Positions 1 through 11,710 are shown, counted from the stretch's first letter. The stretch is DNA of 64,000 nucleotides from Siphonodentalium dalli (GCA_032622095.1 CP136061.1:50289797-50353796), one strand, 5' to 3'. A program made the numbers and translations. Notes: generated by a model not told the origin, from the sequence alone.

Positions 1-329
1 ATGAACACAGCAGAAGACATATCCATGCAGGTTCATATGAATTCGGTCAATGGTGACGTATCCGCCGAATTCGAAATCGACATGCGTTCGGGTGGTATTT
101 TATGGATGGAATTATGAAATGGACATATGAAAGTGACAATCAACGATGATTTGCTTCGCCATCAACCGAAGTGCTCCCCCCAGCGTTACTATCAATAGCG
201 TTATTATTTGGCTAATTTCAGTAATATTCTCCCAGTTTACATTCAATAAAACAATTTGTCTCCGCATTTAAAATTCTTTGATATAGATCGTTTATATTCT
301 GCAATAATTTGTACACAAGAGACGGATTC
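1..329. other. No supported gene
   Basis: A 38-codon open frame (1-117, plus) starts at base 1 and ends in TGA. It could be the tail of an exon cut by the window edge, but shows no recognisable motif. Nothing else is supported. Confidence 0.5.
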
Positions 330-606
330 TTATGTTTTATTGTGTTTTTAAACTCCGAGGTGGCGAAACCGTAATCGTAATTACCACGAGATTGAGATTA
401 CGGTCTGTTCGTTTACTGATCTGCCAATTTCTGGTCTGTTCTTTTGCCGAACCAAGTCGTACGGGGACCAATATGTAATCTGCATCCAGATTCTGAATCG
501 GGATTTTAGCGAAATAACGCCTCAGACCAGGTTGCGATCCCCGATCCGCTATCACAAGAGACCAGTGCGCTACCTCTCGGCTACCGACTATAAACACAAG
601 TGGTAG
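330..606 (-). repeat. tRNA-derived SINE-like element
   Basis: On the minus strand, TAGCCGAGAGGTAGCGCAC (a tRNA A-box-like stretch near 571-584) is followed about 40 nt later by GGGGATCGCAACC (B-box-like, near 530-541). The spacing fits a polymerase III internal promoter. A non-tRNA tail runs to about 330. The boundaries are approximate and it has not been matched to a named family. Confidence 0.5.
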
Positions 607-836
607 TACGGCCAAATTTCGTGAATATTCAAGTGATAATACGGCCTTATTTTGTTGAACAAAATGTTGACAAGTAACACGTTTTGGGAAATTTGATACC
701 ATAGTTGACAGTGGTTACTTTGGTTAGCATTATTTTGTTTCAATTAATCGATTCTGATAACTAAATCGTAATATGAATAAATCTTGTTGCTGTTGTATCT
801 TGATGACATGTGGACCTCTGATCGGATTGAGTACCT
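606..836 (+). repeat. Dispersed repeat R5
   Basis: Shares CACGTTTTGGG / CACGTTTCGGG, TTGACAGTGGTTAGCATTAT-like sequence, AATCGATTCTGATAACT and CGGATTGAGTACCTTTAAA with 18115-18302, same orientation. It ends where repeat R1 begins. Confidence 0.65.
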
Positions 837-1207
837 TTAAAGACATATTATGGACTTGTTCGGGTGCTTGAAACTGATTAATTAGTACTCAGGATCTATG
901 CCAAATGGGGGGTGTAGCATTCTACTAACATCGTCGAAAATCTCAAAGAAATTTACCATACCACTCCATAGAAAACACCGTCTTAACTACCCTCAATTGT
1001 ATGTATTTACATCTTGATTCGGGACGCAACTATCAGATAAACTAACGCAAATGATTTCGCCACCGAGAGCCATTGCATTGAATTCATATATAAGAATAGC
1101 GGTGTTTGTTGTAAATTTGGATTAATATTCGTAAATATAACTATTTGAGCAAGATTATTCTCCATTTAAATTTGATCACCCAACCGGAGTGTTTCATATC
1201 ACTTTAT
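836..1207 (+). repeat. Dispersed repeat R1 (about 370 bp), copy 1
   Basis: Starts TTTAAAGACATATTATGG and ends GTGTTTCATATCACTTTA. Internal landmarks are TGTAGCATTCTACTA, CGGGACGCAACTATCAG and GAGCAAGATTATTCTCC. Other copies: 23533-23933, 24018-24418, 33261-34327 and 51532-51885. The TTTAAAG...CTTTA ends suggest a non-autonomous element, but no clear target duplication was found. Confidence 0.75.
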
Positions 1208-1550
1208 TATAGTTAATTAACGCGATGATTTTCTTATCTTATATTCCGCATGTCGATTGGTTTGAACATTTACCATTTTCAAAAATCACAATTTCAACTT
1301 TGACGCTCAACAGCATCTAATGTGTTAACTGGGTAATCAGTGTTAGTTTAGTGTCACCGACCTTATAATTGCGTTGGATTGTCTATAACTTGACCAGTTG
1401 TCATGCTGGGGAAATTTGGTGGCATGATATTGAACCACCACCATATCTGATAAACTAGACATTTTAAATCTGAATCGGGATTTGTATTCACGAGTTTGAA
1501 CGAAAATGAACTTCTCATCTGTCAAGAATCTCCGTCTCATGCAGTGCCAT
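1208..1550. other. Unremarkable AT-rich sequence
   Basis: No gene, RNA or repeat recognised before the 33-bp minisatellite. Confidence 0.6.
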
Positions 1551-1880
1551 ATTTATGGTCACCAGGTGGTCCTGTCTTGCCAGATTTATGGTCACCAGGT
1601 GGTCTTGTCTTGCCAGATTTATGGTCACCAGGTGGTCTTGTCTTGCCAGATTTATGGTCACCAGGTGGTCCTGTCTTGTCAGATTTATGGTCACCAGGTG
1701 GTCTTGTCTTGCCAGATTTATGGTCACCAGGTGGTCTTGTCTTGCCAGATTTATGGTCACCAGGTGGTCCTGTCTTGTCAGATTTATGGTCACCAGATGG
1801 TCCTGTCTTGCCAGATTTATGGTCACCAGATGGTCTTGTCTTGCCAGATTTATGATCACCAGGTGGTCTTATCTTCGAAA
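1551..1880. repeat. 33-bp minisatellite, about 10 copies
   Basis: The unit contains ATTTATGGTCACCAGGTGG, then TCCTGTCTTGCCAG, with C/T and G/A variants. Starts recur every 33 bp from 1551 to 1848. Because 33 is a multiple of 3, several frames on both strands stay open, one with a collagen-like periodicity. I treat none as a gene. Confidence 0.95.
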
Positions 1881-3587
1881 TTTTTGGTTTTCCGCTTCTT
1901 ATGCTGTTGCATGCAGAGTCAGTTTCTTGAAAATGGGTTTTCTCGTCGCATTCGGTGGGGAAAAAAACATCCTTATACGAGCGATCTGCAATGCGAGGGT
2001 GTTTGCCTCCAGCAAATCTATGGCGACGTAACCCTGGCTTGCTCAGACGTACAGGGTATGTTACTTTCAATGGAATGCAGTTGATCAAATATGGGAGTGG
2101 TTCAAAACAATCCCCCTAAATTCCCACATCATGACAACTGGTCAACTTCATCTTTATGAGGGGGAACTTACTTGTTGTTTATATATATTAGATTGGCGAG
2201 AGCAGATATCATATCATTTCAATGACGCTTGTCGATATTCGGCATCTTGTGAGGTATAAGTCGCCAAACTTTAATGATGGTTTCAGTGTCCAGAATGTTG
2301 ATGCGTTTAATTCGTTGATCGGACGAGAACTGATGCTTTCAATTGTCATTTAAATCTGGAATCAGTTTGCGCTATCGTGAGCGGGAGAACTCTTGTTAGT
2401 GGGGATAAATTAATGGCATTTTTCAAGACAATCATTCAATTTATGACTAAAACACAAAAACTCTGGTTTGGGGTGTCACCATGCATGCACATACTTTCAT
2501 TTTTTTTATATGGAGCCATCTCCAAATCGACCGCCTTCTTGGATTTTGGCGGCCATCTTGGAATTTCAATAGAAATCCCCCCATTAGCCCTATATTAAAG
2601 TTATTTGGATAATTTCACGTGTAATAGCTGAGATACAAACTAAGGGTGTACAATTTGTCAATAGTTCTTAAGGAGGCTTTTTTTTTTAAAGGAGGATTTT
2701 CAAAAAAGCTCAATTTCAAACAATCAATTTGAAGGGAAAATCATAATCCTTTATAAGCAATATATGCTATAGTATTATAACAACACGTATTTAACCTCAC
2801 AATATGAGAGATATGTTCGAATTATGAAAAAAAGTGGGTTTTACAAATTAAAAACAACCATTTGTTCATGTAAGTCGATAGACAATTTGACAGGAAATAT
2901 TTTCATAAAACACAGTGCATTATCTAGATCATGAACCCAACTAGGACATGCGTCTGAAATAATGACTGTCTGCGAGAAAATAAATAAAACATTTTTCATT
3001 GCATCTATTTTTTTTTTGGCAGCCATTTGCAGGACTATTTCTTTTATAGGACAAAGGGCCAAAAACAACATAAAACAACATAAATATAATTCAACCACGT
3101 TTTCAATAATCTGGCATAAATACTCATTACTGATTCATCTTTTCAGACATTATGTAGTTTATGGTGAGTTTTCCTTTTAAAAAAAAGGCTGCAAATGGCT
3201 GCCAAAAAAATTAAATATGCAATGGTATGCAACATTCGAACATATCTCTCATGTTGTGATGGTCAACAGCTGTTGTTGAATGCAGTTCGGTGTGTGTTTT
3301 ATTGAAGATTATGGCGCGCTGTGATCGCCGATCACAATAAATGTGCTCCAATGGCTAAGGCACCGTATCCCTCAATAAAGCACACACAATCTACATCTAC
3401 ATCTACATGTATAAGAGTAGGATATGTCAGTCTGTCTATCCGTCTGTCTGTTCACGATTTTCCTCCCAGCCCCTGGACCACGATTTCAAACAATTATGGT
3501 GTGGTGATTCGGGGTACCCTGGCGGACGTTATAATGACGTTAGAATGTAATTTTTTTTTCATTCAAAAATAAATTCATTTAATTTAA
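1881..3587. other. AT-rich stretch without supported features
   Basis: Contains short homopolymers and a GGCGGCCATCTTGGA motif near 2550 that recurs near 4725. No coding signal beyond short chance frames. Confidence 0.6.
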
Positions 3588-3832
3588 AGGCCCACTTAAT
3601 TTTCGAATCACCAGATCACATTATATATACAACATATTCCATATTATATACCATTTGAAAGAGGAAGCTCCAATTCATGGTATGATCAACTTATCCGGTC
3701 GAATAAAATGTGAAACAAGGTAACGACGTGCGTTCTGTGCTTATTTCGATCTGGTCTGTACTGCCAGTGTATTGTTCGCAATGAAAGGGGAATAACTCTA
3801 TCTCTTAGTTGTGAATCGGGAGCATTCTGGGG
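3588..3832 (+). repeat. Dispersed repeat, partial copy of the AAAGGCCC MITE
   Basis: Shares AAGGCCCACTTAATTTTCGA, ATATTATATACCATTTGAAA, GAGGAAGCTCC and GGAATAACTCTATCT with 53955-54233 in the same orientation. It runs up to just before the scaffold gap, so its right end is missing or unassembled. Confidence 0.7.
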
Positions 3833-3865
3833 AACATGCATAACAGAGGTTACCGTGAGATACCG

Positions 3866-3965
3866 NNNNNNNNNNNNNNNNNNNNNNNNNNNNNNNNNNN
3901 NNNNNNNNNNNNNNNNNNNNNNNNNNNNNNNNNNNNNNNNNNNNNNNNNNNNNNNNNNNNNNNNN
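3866..3965. other. Scaffold gap (100 N)
   Basis: Exactly 100 unknown bases, the usual placeholder length, so the true distance is unknown. Confidence 0.98.
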
Positions 3966-5019
3966 ACGCAGAGAATAATGTTCGGGATATGTTAACTTTT
4001 AACTTTTTACAAATTTGGTTGCCATTTTGGAAGCCATCTTGAGCAATTTAGTCTATAAACACCGTAGTGTGACACATTTAAGATAGACCAAAACAATAAA
4101 CACCTTTCAATCCAAAGATAGTTACATTTTACTTGAACAAATGGTCGAACCCCGAAAAGTTAATTCTTGCCGATATTTATGTCCAATATTTCTGGTAAAT
4201 GTCAGTGGTGACAATAGTAAAAATGATCCATGGTGCATCAGGCATGTTAGTATGCAATGTATAGAAAACAGATTAGCCCATTGTGTACATCAACCACAAC
4301 TTGTAAGCGATTGCAGGACACGTAATTGTACCCTGGGGCAATATTTACCATTTTCCATATTTTAGCGGCCATTTTCGCAGCCATTTTGAGCCAAGGTAAG
4401 ATTTATGGTTCCAGAGATTTTGAATATTCATAGGTACTGATATGCCTCACTTACATACAATGTTCTTTCATTTCTTGTTGAAATATGACTAAAATCTCAA
4501 TTGTGATTTTTTTATAAAATTTTGTACTGCGTTCTGTAAAATCGAATTTTTGAGGGATCGGAAGGGGTTAGGACCCCAATAATTGCATATTTAATTGCTC
4601 CAATGATCAGTTAATATAAAAAACACAAAATAAAGTTGCATTACTCAACCAGTTCCAAACAGCATGAATTGATCTAGAAGATATTTGTGAAAAAATGTCA
4701 TATTTTCAACTTCCGGCAGCCATTTTGGCGGCCATCTTGGATGGCGAGTTTCAATTTTGGCCCAAAAAAGTGTCATTATGTCTTAGCTTCACGAAAATAT
4801 ATACATTTGTATACATTTTACTAGATTTTCCCGCTATAAGTTTTCATAAAACTGGCTCACTTATAGTTCTAGAAAATGGATCGGGTTGTGGGGGGGGGGG
4901 GGGGGGGGGGGTAACAAGTCTCGTTCTTATCAGAAAACGACATGAATATATATTTCTTAAGTTGATCGTATCGAGTTAGGGATGTATTGGTTGTAATAGT
5001 GCAACGTTCCAGGGGTGTA
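3966..5019. other. AT-rich stretch with CCATTTTGGCGGCCATCTTG motifs
   Basis: Variants of CCATTTTGGCGGCCATCTTG occur near 4020, 4370 and 4720, and at 2550 and 27385 outside this stretch, suggesting remains of an old dispersed repeat. No gene. Confidence 0.5.
4890..4911 (+). repeat. G22 homopolymer
   Basis: Twenty-two consecutive G. It could form stacked quadruplexes; homopolymers of this length are also common length errors in assemblies. Confidence 0.9.
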
Positions 5020-5515
5020 CGCACATATACACACGTTGGACGAATGCAATCATGTAAATAAAAGTGATTTTTTTACGTTTTTGAGGGGTGACCCGATGAC
5101 CCCCTTCTTATCTTAAAACTCCAGGAAAAGTTGCTTCTTAAGTTGTGTTTTTATAATTAGTATATATAAAAGTACTTTGAGACAAAAAATTATGGATGTA
5201 CGCGAAAGTGTAAAAAAAAGTGAAAAATCACGTTTTGGGGTTCAGCATGGGACCCCCTTTCTTATCTGAAAACCCCAGGAAAATCCCTTTCCTAAGTTGT
5301 GTTTTTCTTAATGAGTACACTTAGAAGTATCATCAAACCAAAATTCATCGATGTACGCGGAAGTGTAAATAGAAGTGATTTTTGGCACTTTTTTGGGGTT
5401 CAGCAGCAAGCAGGAATGCGCAACTTAAGAAATCGGTTTTTCAGAATGTTCCATTATTGGTACCAACTTTAGGGGGTCAAACATTTTGTACGCAAAAGTG
5501 TAAATAGAACATATG
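5020..5515. repeat. Decayed tandem repeat, about 160-bp period
   Basis: GATGTACGCGAAAGTGTA (5194), GATGTACGCGGAAGTGTA (5352) and TTGTACGCAAAAGTGTA (5489) recur in register. So do GGACCCCCTT...CTTATCT, CCCCAGGAAAA and TTAAGTTGTGTTTTT. About three diverged copies. Confidence 0.7.
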
Positions 5516-5705
5516 CGGGCTCCCCAACTATATTGTCCTGTTCAAAACGCTTTGTTGCAGCTATATATGCCTGAACATCTTTTCATTTCTTGGTGGAGTT
5601 TCACTTGAGTTTCCCCAAAGTAATTGCTTGTAATTGTTAATTTTAAAGTTGAGGTCGTCCAGTTTACGGTATAGTTCTAACCTTTGTACATTATATAGGG
5701 GGCAA

Positions 5706-5709
5706 TCTC

Positions 5710-5795
<86 letters not shown>

Positions 5796-5832
5796 CTCCC
5801 TCTCTCTCCCTCTCTCTCTCTCTCTCTCGCTC
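5706..5832. repeat. (CT)n microsatellite
   Basis: A nearly uninterrupted CT run of about 125 bp with a few CCCT and CTAT interruptions. Confidence 0.97.
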
Positions 5833-5844
5833 TCTTTCATACAT

Positions 5845-6575
5845 ATATACAACTAGAAGGTGACCCGATTTCGTCCGGGCTATTCAAAAACCAAATTTCA
5901 AGTCGATAGCTCCACCCGTTTCCCAGATCTGGTCTTCGCATGCGCGAAGCTGTCGTCGCACGGGCTCGGCGACCCGATAAAATTCGTATCCGGGGCAAGA
6001 TACATTCACATACCAAATTTCAAGTCGATAGCTCCACCCGTTTCCGAGATATATATATTGCCCAATGTCATTTGCGGATACCTCGGCCGGTGATGAGTTA
6101 ACGCGACATCGGCCGGTTAAGAGTTAAACGCGATCACGTCACGATCTGTTGACGGCGTAATATATTTATGGAATGTTTTTCGATGAGCGAAGCATGGTCC
6201 TGCGTTCTTCTCGATAATTAAGGTAGAAACTTTAAACGTACACAGGCGTGTGATACATCATTGGAAAGAGGAAGCGCCACAGATTTAAACCGTGCAAATT
6301 ATATGACTGGCAATTATTATTCGCGCTATATCGAATCGATTTGTGAGCACCGAACTGAAATATATTAGCGCAAAACGGCGTAAAAACAGATTTGACCTCG
6401 GCACGTGAAAAGTTGACCTCGGATCTGAAAATTGATATGCCCATGCCACTTCCCGACCGATAGTACCCTCACATACGAAGTTTCATCGAAATCGGTCGGC
6501 CGTTTTCGAGTTCATCGCGAACACACACACACACACACAGATAGATACACACACAGACAGATCTTCCAAAATATA
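5845..6575 (+). repeat. Non-LTR retrotransposon 3' tails
   Basis: CCAAATTTCAAGTCGATAGC followed by TCCACCCGTTTCC occurs twice (5890 and 6018). At 6478 GAAGTTTCATCGAAATCGG is followed by TCGGCCGTTTTCGAG and an (ACACACAGATAG)-type microsatellite. A 'caaatttcatcgaaatcgg...ccgtttt.gag' stretch ending in a simple repeat is a widespread signature of invertebrate LINE 3' ends. The exact family cannot be set from the tail alone. Confidence 0.6.
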
Positions 6576-6762
6576 TAATAGATGTTGTGCCCGCCAACCT
6601 GTTTATATTAATTTAGGTAGGATATGGGGTGGCAGTTGTTGTGCATATTCTCTTATTAGTTTGCCATATTTATCGCTGTCTAACATACAATTGATCATTT
6701 ATTCTGATGTATGCTTTATTTATGAAGGTGGCACATTCTCTTGGATATTTATTCATTAATAT

Positions 6763-7060
6763 TTAAATTGCATCATTATCAGACTTCATCATTTCAGTTA
6801 GATGTTCCTTCTTACTTTTTGCGATAAGTTCCTTTCTAATACTGTAATAAAGGATGCATTTTAGAAGGAAATGTTGCTCATCTTCAATGTCTTTTGTATC
6901 GGGGCAGAATGTGCACAATCGTTCATGGAGTTTTTCTCCTTTAAATCTACCCGTTTCAATTCTCAAAGGGAGTATCCCACATCTGAATTGTGCCAATCAT
7001 GATCTGTTTGAGCGGGCAAGATTCATTGAGACATATATTGTACCAACGGGTATTTTTGGT
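6763..7060 (-). pseudogene. LINE reverse transcriptase, C-terminal fragment (broken)
   Basis: Minus-strand frame: MNLARSNRS, a stop, then LAQFRCGILPLRIETGRF, KGEKLHERLCTFC, and an acidic loop ending EDEQHFLLKCILY. The AQFRCGxLPLRxETGRxKG block followed by CxxC...HFLLxC is the standard end of non-LTR retrotransposon ORF2 (a zinc-finger-like region after the reverse transcriptase). The in-frame TGA directly before LAQF, the lack of any reverse transcriptase core upstream and the short length show a dead 5'-truncated copy. The frame ends near 6763. Confidence 0.8.
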
Positions 7061-7224
7061 GATTTATGTTTACAAGATATGACGACGGTTTGTGTTGTGG
7101 TGTATTTTATTGGGGTATAACACACATGACTCAATATGATAGTTCGCCAATCAACAAACAGGATTTATTGTAACACAAACGGGACATGTAAATATAAGTA
7201 ATTCACGACAAATAAACTACTAGT

Positions 7225-7330
7225 TATATTAAAGATATTAAATTACTATTTCTTTGGCTTCGGGGGTAAAACAAATTTTATTCGAGTCGAGGAACCCACC
7301 CATCAGAGTGATCAGATATCGATTTTGAAA
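7225..7330 (+). repeat. Dispersed repeat R3
   Basis: AATTACTATTTCTTTGG, TTCGGGGGTAAAA, ATTCGAGTCGAGGAA and ATATCGATTTTGAAA are shared with 17855-17960. The GAGTCGAGGAA core also recurs near 22980. Confidence 0.65.
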
Positions 7331-7766
7331 AGATGACTATTTTGTACATGTAAAACACTCGAGCGCAATGCACTCTCGTGTGTGTACAACGTCCCTGCCT
7401 CTCGTTAATTATTCCACGTCACCAGTTCAATCAAGTGATTACTCTCTATATTGTAACATAGAGAAACAAAAACATATTACATGCTATTGAACTTAATTCG
7501 ATGTATTGTAATTACAAATAAACATGAGTGAATTAACCCAACATCACATTCATAATGACAAATCCATATGTTATGTGGCATATCTAAATGTATTTCTACA
7601 CGAGTGATATATATACCACACTGCGCCAGAGTCGTATGGAGTAGGGTGGGTGCATTTAAAGGAACCGTCGCAGTGGGTAAAAGTGCAAATATTATAAAAG
7701 TCTGTAAAAACATCACCGCAAGAAGAACATGGTGACATGTATATACACTTTGTTCTTATATTTATT
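7331..7766. other. No feature recognised
   Basis: AT-rich, only short chance frames. Confidence 0.5.
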
Positions 7767-7769
7767 TTG

Positions 7770-8064
7770 ATAGCTCTCCAATAATAAACTTTCGCGTGTT
7801 GAAACCATTGTTACGTAAACAAAACTGTTACAGTGAGTTGTCAACAAACATCGCTAATCGCTTAAGAAGTTAAAATATTTTTGTCTAAATATGATTTTTC
7901 CGAATATTTAAGTGCTTTGACCTTTTCCAATTTTTTCCGTCAAGTTTTGATAAAACTTCGATATTTTAATGGATTAATTTGACTTTGATGAGTAGTACCA
8001 CTGTAACAGTAATAGTTACATTACAATTATTTCCATATGCGAACTTTCGTCATTGGAGAGTTAT
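7770..8064. mobile_element. MITE with CTCTCCAATAA termini
   Basis: AGCTCTCCAATAATAAACTT at the left mirrors AACTTTCGTCATTGGAGAGT at the right. The arm carries AACCATTGTTACGTAAAC and ACTGTTACAGT. A second copy with an expanded arm lies at 34327-34743. Confidence 0.65.
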
Positions 8065-8478
8065 TAATAATGAAATAAGACCAAAGTAGATATACGTTGT
8101 TGTTGTTGTTGTTGTTGGTAGATATACGTTTACATGTACTTGGTAATGACAGTCGTTTTGAAAACTTTTATGACATTTATATTATTGCGCATATCCCGAG
8201 TCCCTTTAATACCACATGTATAACTAGTAACCGGGAGCCTTGCCCTGCGTTGGTGCGTTTGGGTAGACTGGAGCAGGTGAACTGTAGGCAATTGTCGGCG
8301 GCTGCACATACACATTCGCACCCACTCCACCTGGTCTCACGACGATTTGACCAGCAGCGGCTCTTCTTCGTCCTGCAAAATTGAACGGATGTAAATACAC
8401 CCTGAATGTAAATACACCCTGTCACTAATTCATGGCCATATTGGATCCACCAGTCCCGGCTCCGTGGCTTCAGTATCA

Positions 8479-8572
8479 CAGGACAAATTTCTGGAGTAGC
8501 ATTTCCGCATATGGAAATCATGAATATTCAAAAGTTCCATATATGGAAATGCTACTCCAGAACTTTGACCTG
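8479..8572. repeat. 94-bp foldback
   Basis: Arms TCTGGAGTAGCATTTCC and GGAAATGCTACTCCAGA are exact inverse complements, extended outward by CAGG/CCTG. The central loop is about 40 bp or less. Confidence 0.85.
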
Positions 8573-8667
8573 TAGCACTAAAACCATGAGACCGGGGCTG
8601 GATGAATATCTGAAACCACGGAACGGAGCTGGATGAATCCAATACGCTAGCGACACAGTGATCTCGT

Positions 8668-9330
8668 TTATTAAGGTGGAGCATGCAGAATGGGGATTTA
8701 TTAAGGTGGAGCATGCAGAATGTGGGTTTATTAAGGTGGAGCATACATAATGGGGGTTTATTAAGGTGGAGCATTCAGAATGGGGGTTTATCAAGGTGGA
8801 GCATGCATAATGGGGGTTTATTAAGGTGGAGCATACATAATGAGGGGTTATTAAGGTGGAGCATGCAGACTGGGGGTTTATTAAGGTGGAGCATGCAGAA
8901 TGGGGGTTTATTAAGGTGGAGCATGCAGAATGGGGGTTTATTAAGGTGGAGCATACAGAATGGGGGTTTATTAATGTGGAGCATGCAGAATGGTGGTTTA
9001 TTAAGGTGGAGCATGCATAATGGGGGTTTATTAAGGTGGGGCATGCAGAATGGGGGTTTATTAAGGTGGAGTGTGCAGAATGGGTGTTTTATTAAGGTGG
9101 AGCATGCAGAATGGGGGTTTATTAAGGTGGAGCATGCATAATGGGGGTTTTATTAAGGTGGAGCATGTAGCAGGGGGTTTATTAAGGTGGGGCATGCAGA
9201 ATGGGGGTTTATTAAGGTGGAGCATACAGAATGGGGGTTTATTAAGGTGGAGCATGCAGAATGGGGTTAATTAAGGTGGAGCATACAGAATGAGGGTTTA
9301 TTAAGGTGGAGCATGCAGAATGGGGGTTTT
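8668..9330. repeat. 30-bp minisatellite, about 22 copies
   Basis: The unit TTTATTAAGGTGGAGCATGC + AGAATGGGGG is aligned twice per 60 bases through the whole block. Recurrent variants are GCATACA, GCATGCATAA and GTGTGCAG, plus one-base insertions near 9090 and 9150. Open frames on both strands result from the 3n period. Confidence 0.96.
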
Positions 9331-9552
9331 CACACATTTCAGTAGTGGGAGGAGCTTACGGTTGTTATAAGACACGGGTTCTGTGGAAATAATTTATTTA
9401 GTATTACAGTGCCCGCCTATATGCTATATATATAATACACACAGGGGCATACATTCTATTCGTCTTTAATTGTGAAAAATGTAACTATTGTGTCGCGCAG
9501 AATCACAAATAATGTTATAATTACGGAATTCAGACCATTCTTATAGGATTGC

Positions 9553-9716
9553 ATATATAGAGGATCTCAAACTCGTTATGTTCCGATATAAGATTTTATG
9601 AAACGAGTTTGATAAATTTGATTCACAAAGAGTCGTAGATGAGTTGTGAATCAAATTTATCAAACGAGTTTCATAAAATCTTATATCCCAACATAACGAG
9701 TTGAAGATCTTGTATA
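9553..9716. repeat. 164-bp foldback (MITE-like)
   Basis: TCAAACTCGTTATGTT and AACATAACGAGTTGAAGA pair, then ATATAAGATTTTATGAAACG with its inverse, then TTTGATAAATTTGATTCACA with its inverse. A short loop lies near 9635. Confidence 0.85.
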
Positions 9717-10487
9717 TCACATGAAAAAACTAGAGCTTTATGCCTTTTTAACAAATAAAAATCCTTAACAGAAGCTTAAAATTCCAGACATTTACCTTGT
9801 TGGCTGAGACACTTCACAACTGTATACGACAGTATTGCGCGCTCGAGCTGCCGACGGAAAATATAGTCCCCCCAATTTGCCTCTTTGTTTTTGTATATTT
9901 TTGGTTATTGCGACGAAGTTGGACAATAATTTAACTTTAATGAACAAAGCAATCATTTTGCATTGTCTGGTGTTGTTGACATGTGCGGCATTACGAAATA
10001 GTAGTAATCCGCCTGATTCAATTTAAATTCATTTGTTGGCGAGCTGCCAAGTTGGTGGAAAGCTCGCACTTATTCGCCACTAGTGAGAAATGAGAAATAA
10101 TCTTATTAATGATATAATAGGGGTTTCATGTGATATAAATAAATACTTAATCATAGGGGTGATTATATATTGTTAATATCTAATCCCAACCGCAGGGGAC
10201 ACACGTGCAGGCTCATTCTATTAAAACAAGATATATTAAGATTGATCTTAGAATTAATACAGGATTAATATTGACTAAGAAGAAGAGTTTTTTAAAGATT
10301 TATCTTAAATAACGGAGATATTTTAAGATTTTAAAGATTTTTATATTATCTAAACATTTCCTAAGTGAACTACTCATCAAAGAGTATTTAGTAAATATGA
10401 GGGGTTAATGTGGCACTCGAGTGGTCAACAATTCCGCCATCGAAAAAATTATCAGGTCCTGGCAGCAGGAAATGGTAAAAGAACAAG
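9717..10487. other. No feature recognised
   Basis: AT-rich, no coding or repeat signal of note. Confidence 0.5.
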
Positions 10488-10866
10488 TGCACCACACCGC
10501 GCATCGCCTGCACCACACGCGTATCGACTGCACCACACCGCGTATCGCATGCACCACACCGCTTATCGCCTGCACCACACCGCGCATCGCCTGCACCACA
10601 CCTCGAATCGCCTGCACCACACCGCGTATCGCCTGCACCACACCGCGTAGCGCATGCACCAAACCGTGTATCGCATGCACCACACCGCGTATCGCCTGCA
10701 CCACACCGTATATCGCCTTCATCACACCGCGTATCGCCTGCACCACACAGCGTATCGCATGCACCACACCGCGTATTGCTTGCACCACATCGTATATCGC
10801 CTGCACATACCGCGTATCGCCTGCATCACACCGCGTATCGCCTGCACCACACCGCGAATCGCCTTT
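10488..10866. repeat. 21-bp minisatellite, about 18 copies
   Basis: The unit CACCACACCGCGTATCGCCT + G has variants (GCATG, CGCATC, GTATATC). It stands out for its CpG content (CGCG) in an AT-rich region. The open frames are a by-product of the period. Confidence 0.95.
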
Positions 10867-11565
10867 TTACTTTTCGCAAGAGTCTCAATTATGTCTTATG
10901 TATCATGAATTGAGTAAAATTAAAGTGAAGATCTGAACTAAAAATGACCAAAAACAACACATTTCACACTAAATAACATATTTTGTATGAAATGTCCAAT
11001 TGACAATTGTAACTTTTTAGCAAAGTTGGTTAGTGAGAGACTCCCTGCATGGCAGCATAGATACTCACTACAGACGCACAGACATATGGATAGAACGATT
11101 ACGAACACAGCGACACTTGGCACGGCAAACCACCAGATCCTGCAGAAGAATCGGGGAGAAACATTTATGTCAGGTTACGTCAACTGTAAGGCAGTGTTCT
11201 GTCCCCATGCTACCTCAGACCAAGATAAGATACGATAAGTTTTAATGACAAAACATCATTGTAAGGACAGTATGCATACATAATAACATTTAAATTTAAA
11301 TTGTGTAGCGAACAGTATAATGATCTATAATACTAAATGTCATTAATTAGATATGACATTTTTGTCCAGAACGGCTTGTTATCGAACTATGTGAATATCG
11401 CTTCAATTTGGCCTTAAACCGAGTAATATCATTTACGGCATCACCAAACCTATTCATATGGTTGTATGACATGCCGTAAATCTACTTCATTGCTAAATAT
11501 TGTGTAGATATCGTTTTTTGTGCCGCCGCTCATTTTAAAGAGTTGTAAGTTACTGAGGTATATAT
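10867..11565. other. No feature recognised
   Basis: Mixed-composition sequence with short overlapping frames on both strands at about 10990-11240 and no family motif. Confidence 0.5.
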
Positions 11566-11710
11566 GGTATTACTTGTTTGGTTTGATATTATCTAGGCCT
11601 GATATCAGCACTCGGTGACCTCACATCAGCCTGAACCCGAAGATTGAAGGCTGATATGAGGTTAACGAGGGCTGATATCGAGCCTAATATATAACCAATC
11701 AAGTAATACC
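11566..11710. repeat. 145-bp foldback
   Basis: GGTATTACTTGTTTGGTTT mirrors AACCAATCAAGTAATACC. The inner arms CTGATATCAGC...GGCTGATATCGAG extend the pairing. Confidence 0.8.

Noticed and set aside
1496-2088. Overlapping open frames, one collagen-like (minus strand), over the 33-bp repeat
   Set aside because: Five overlapping frames on both strands over one minisatellite. The Gly/Pro periodicity is imposed by the repeat and there is no Gly-X-Y series.
8683-9274. Cys/His-like and Trp-rich open frames over the 30-bp repeat
   Set aside because: Period artefact of a 3n minisatellite; open on both strands.
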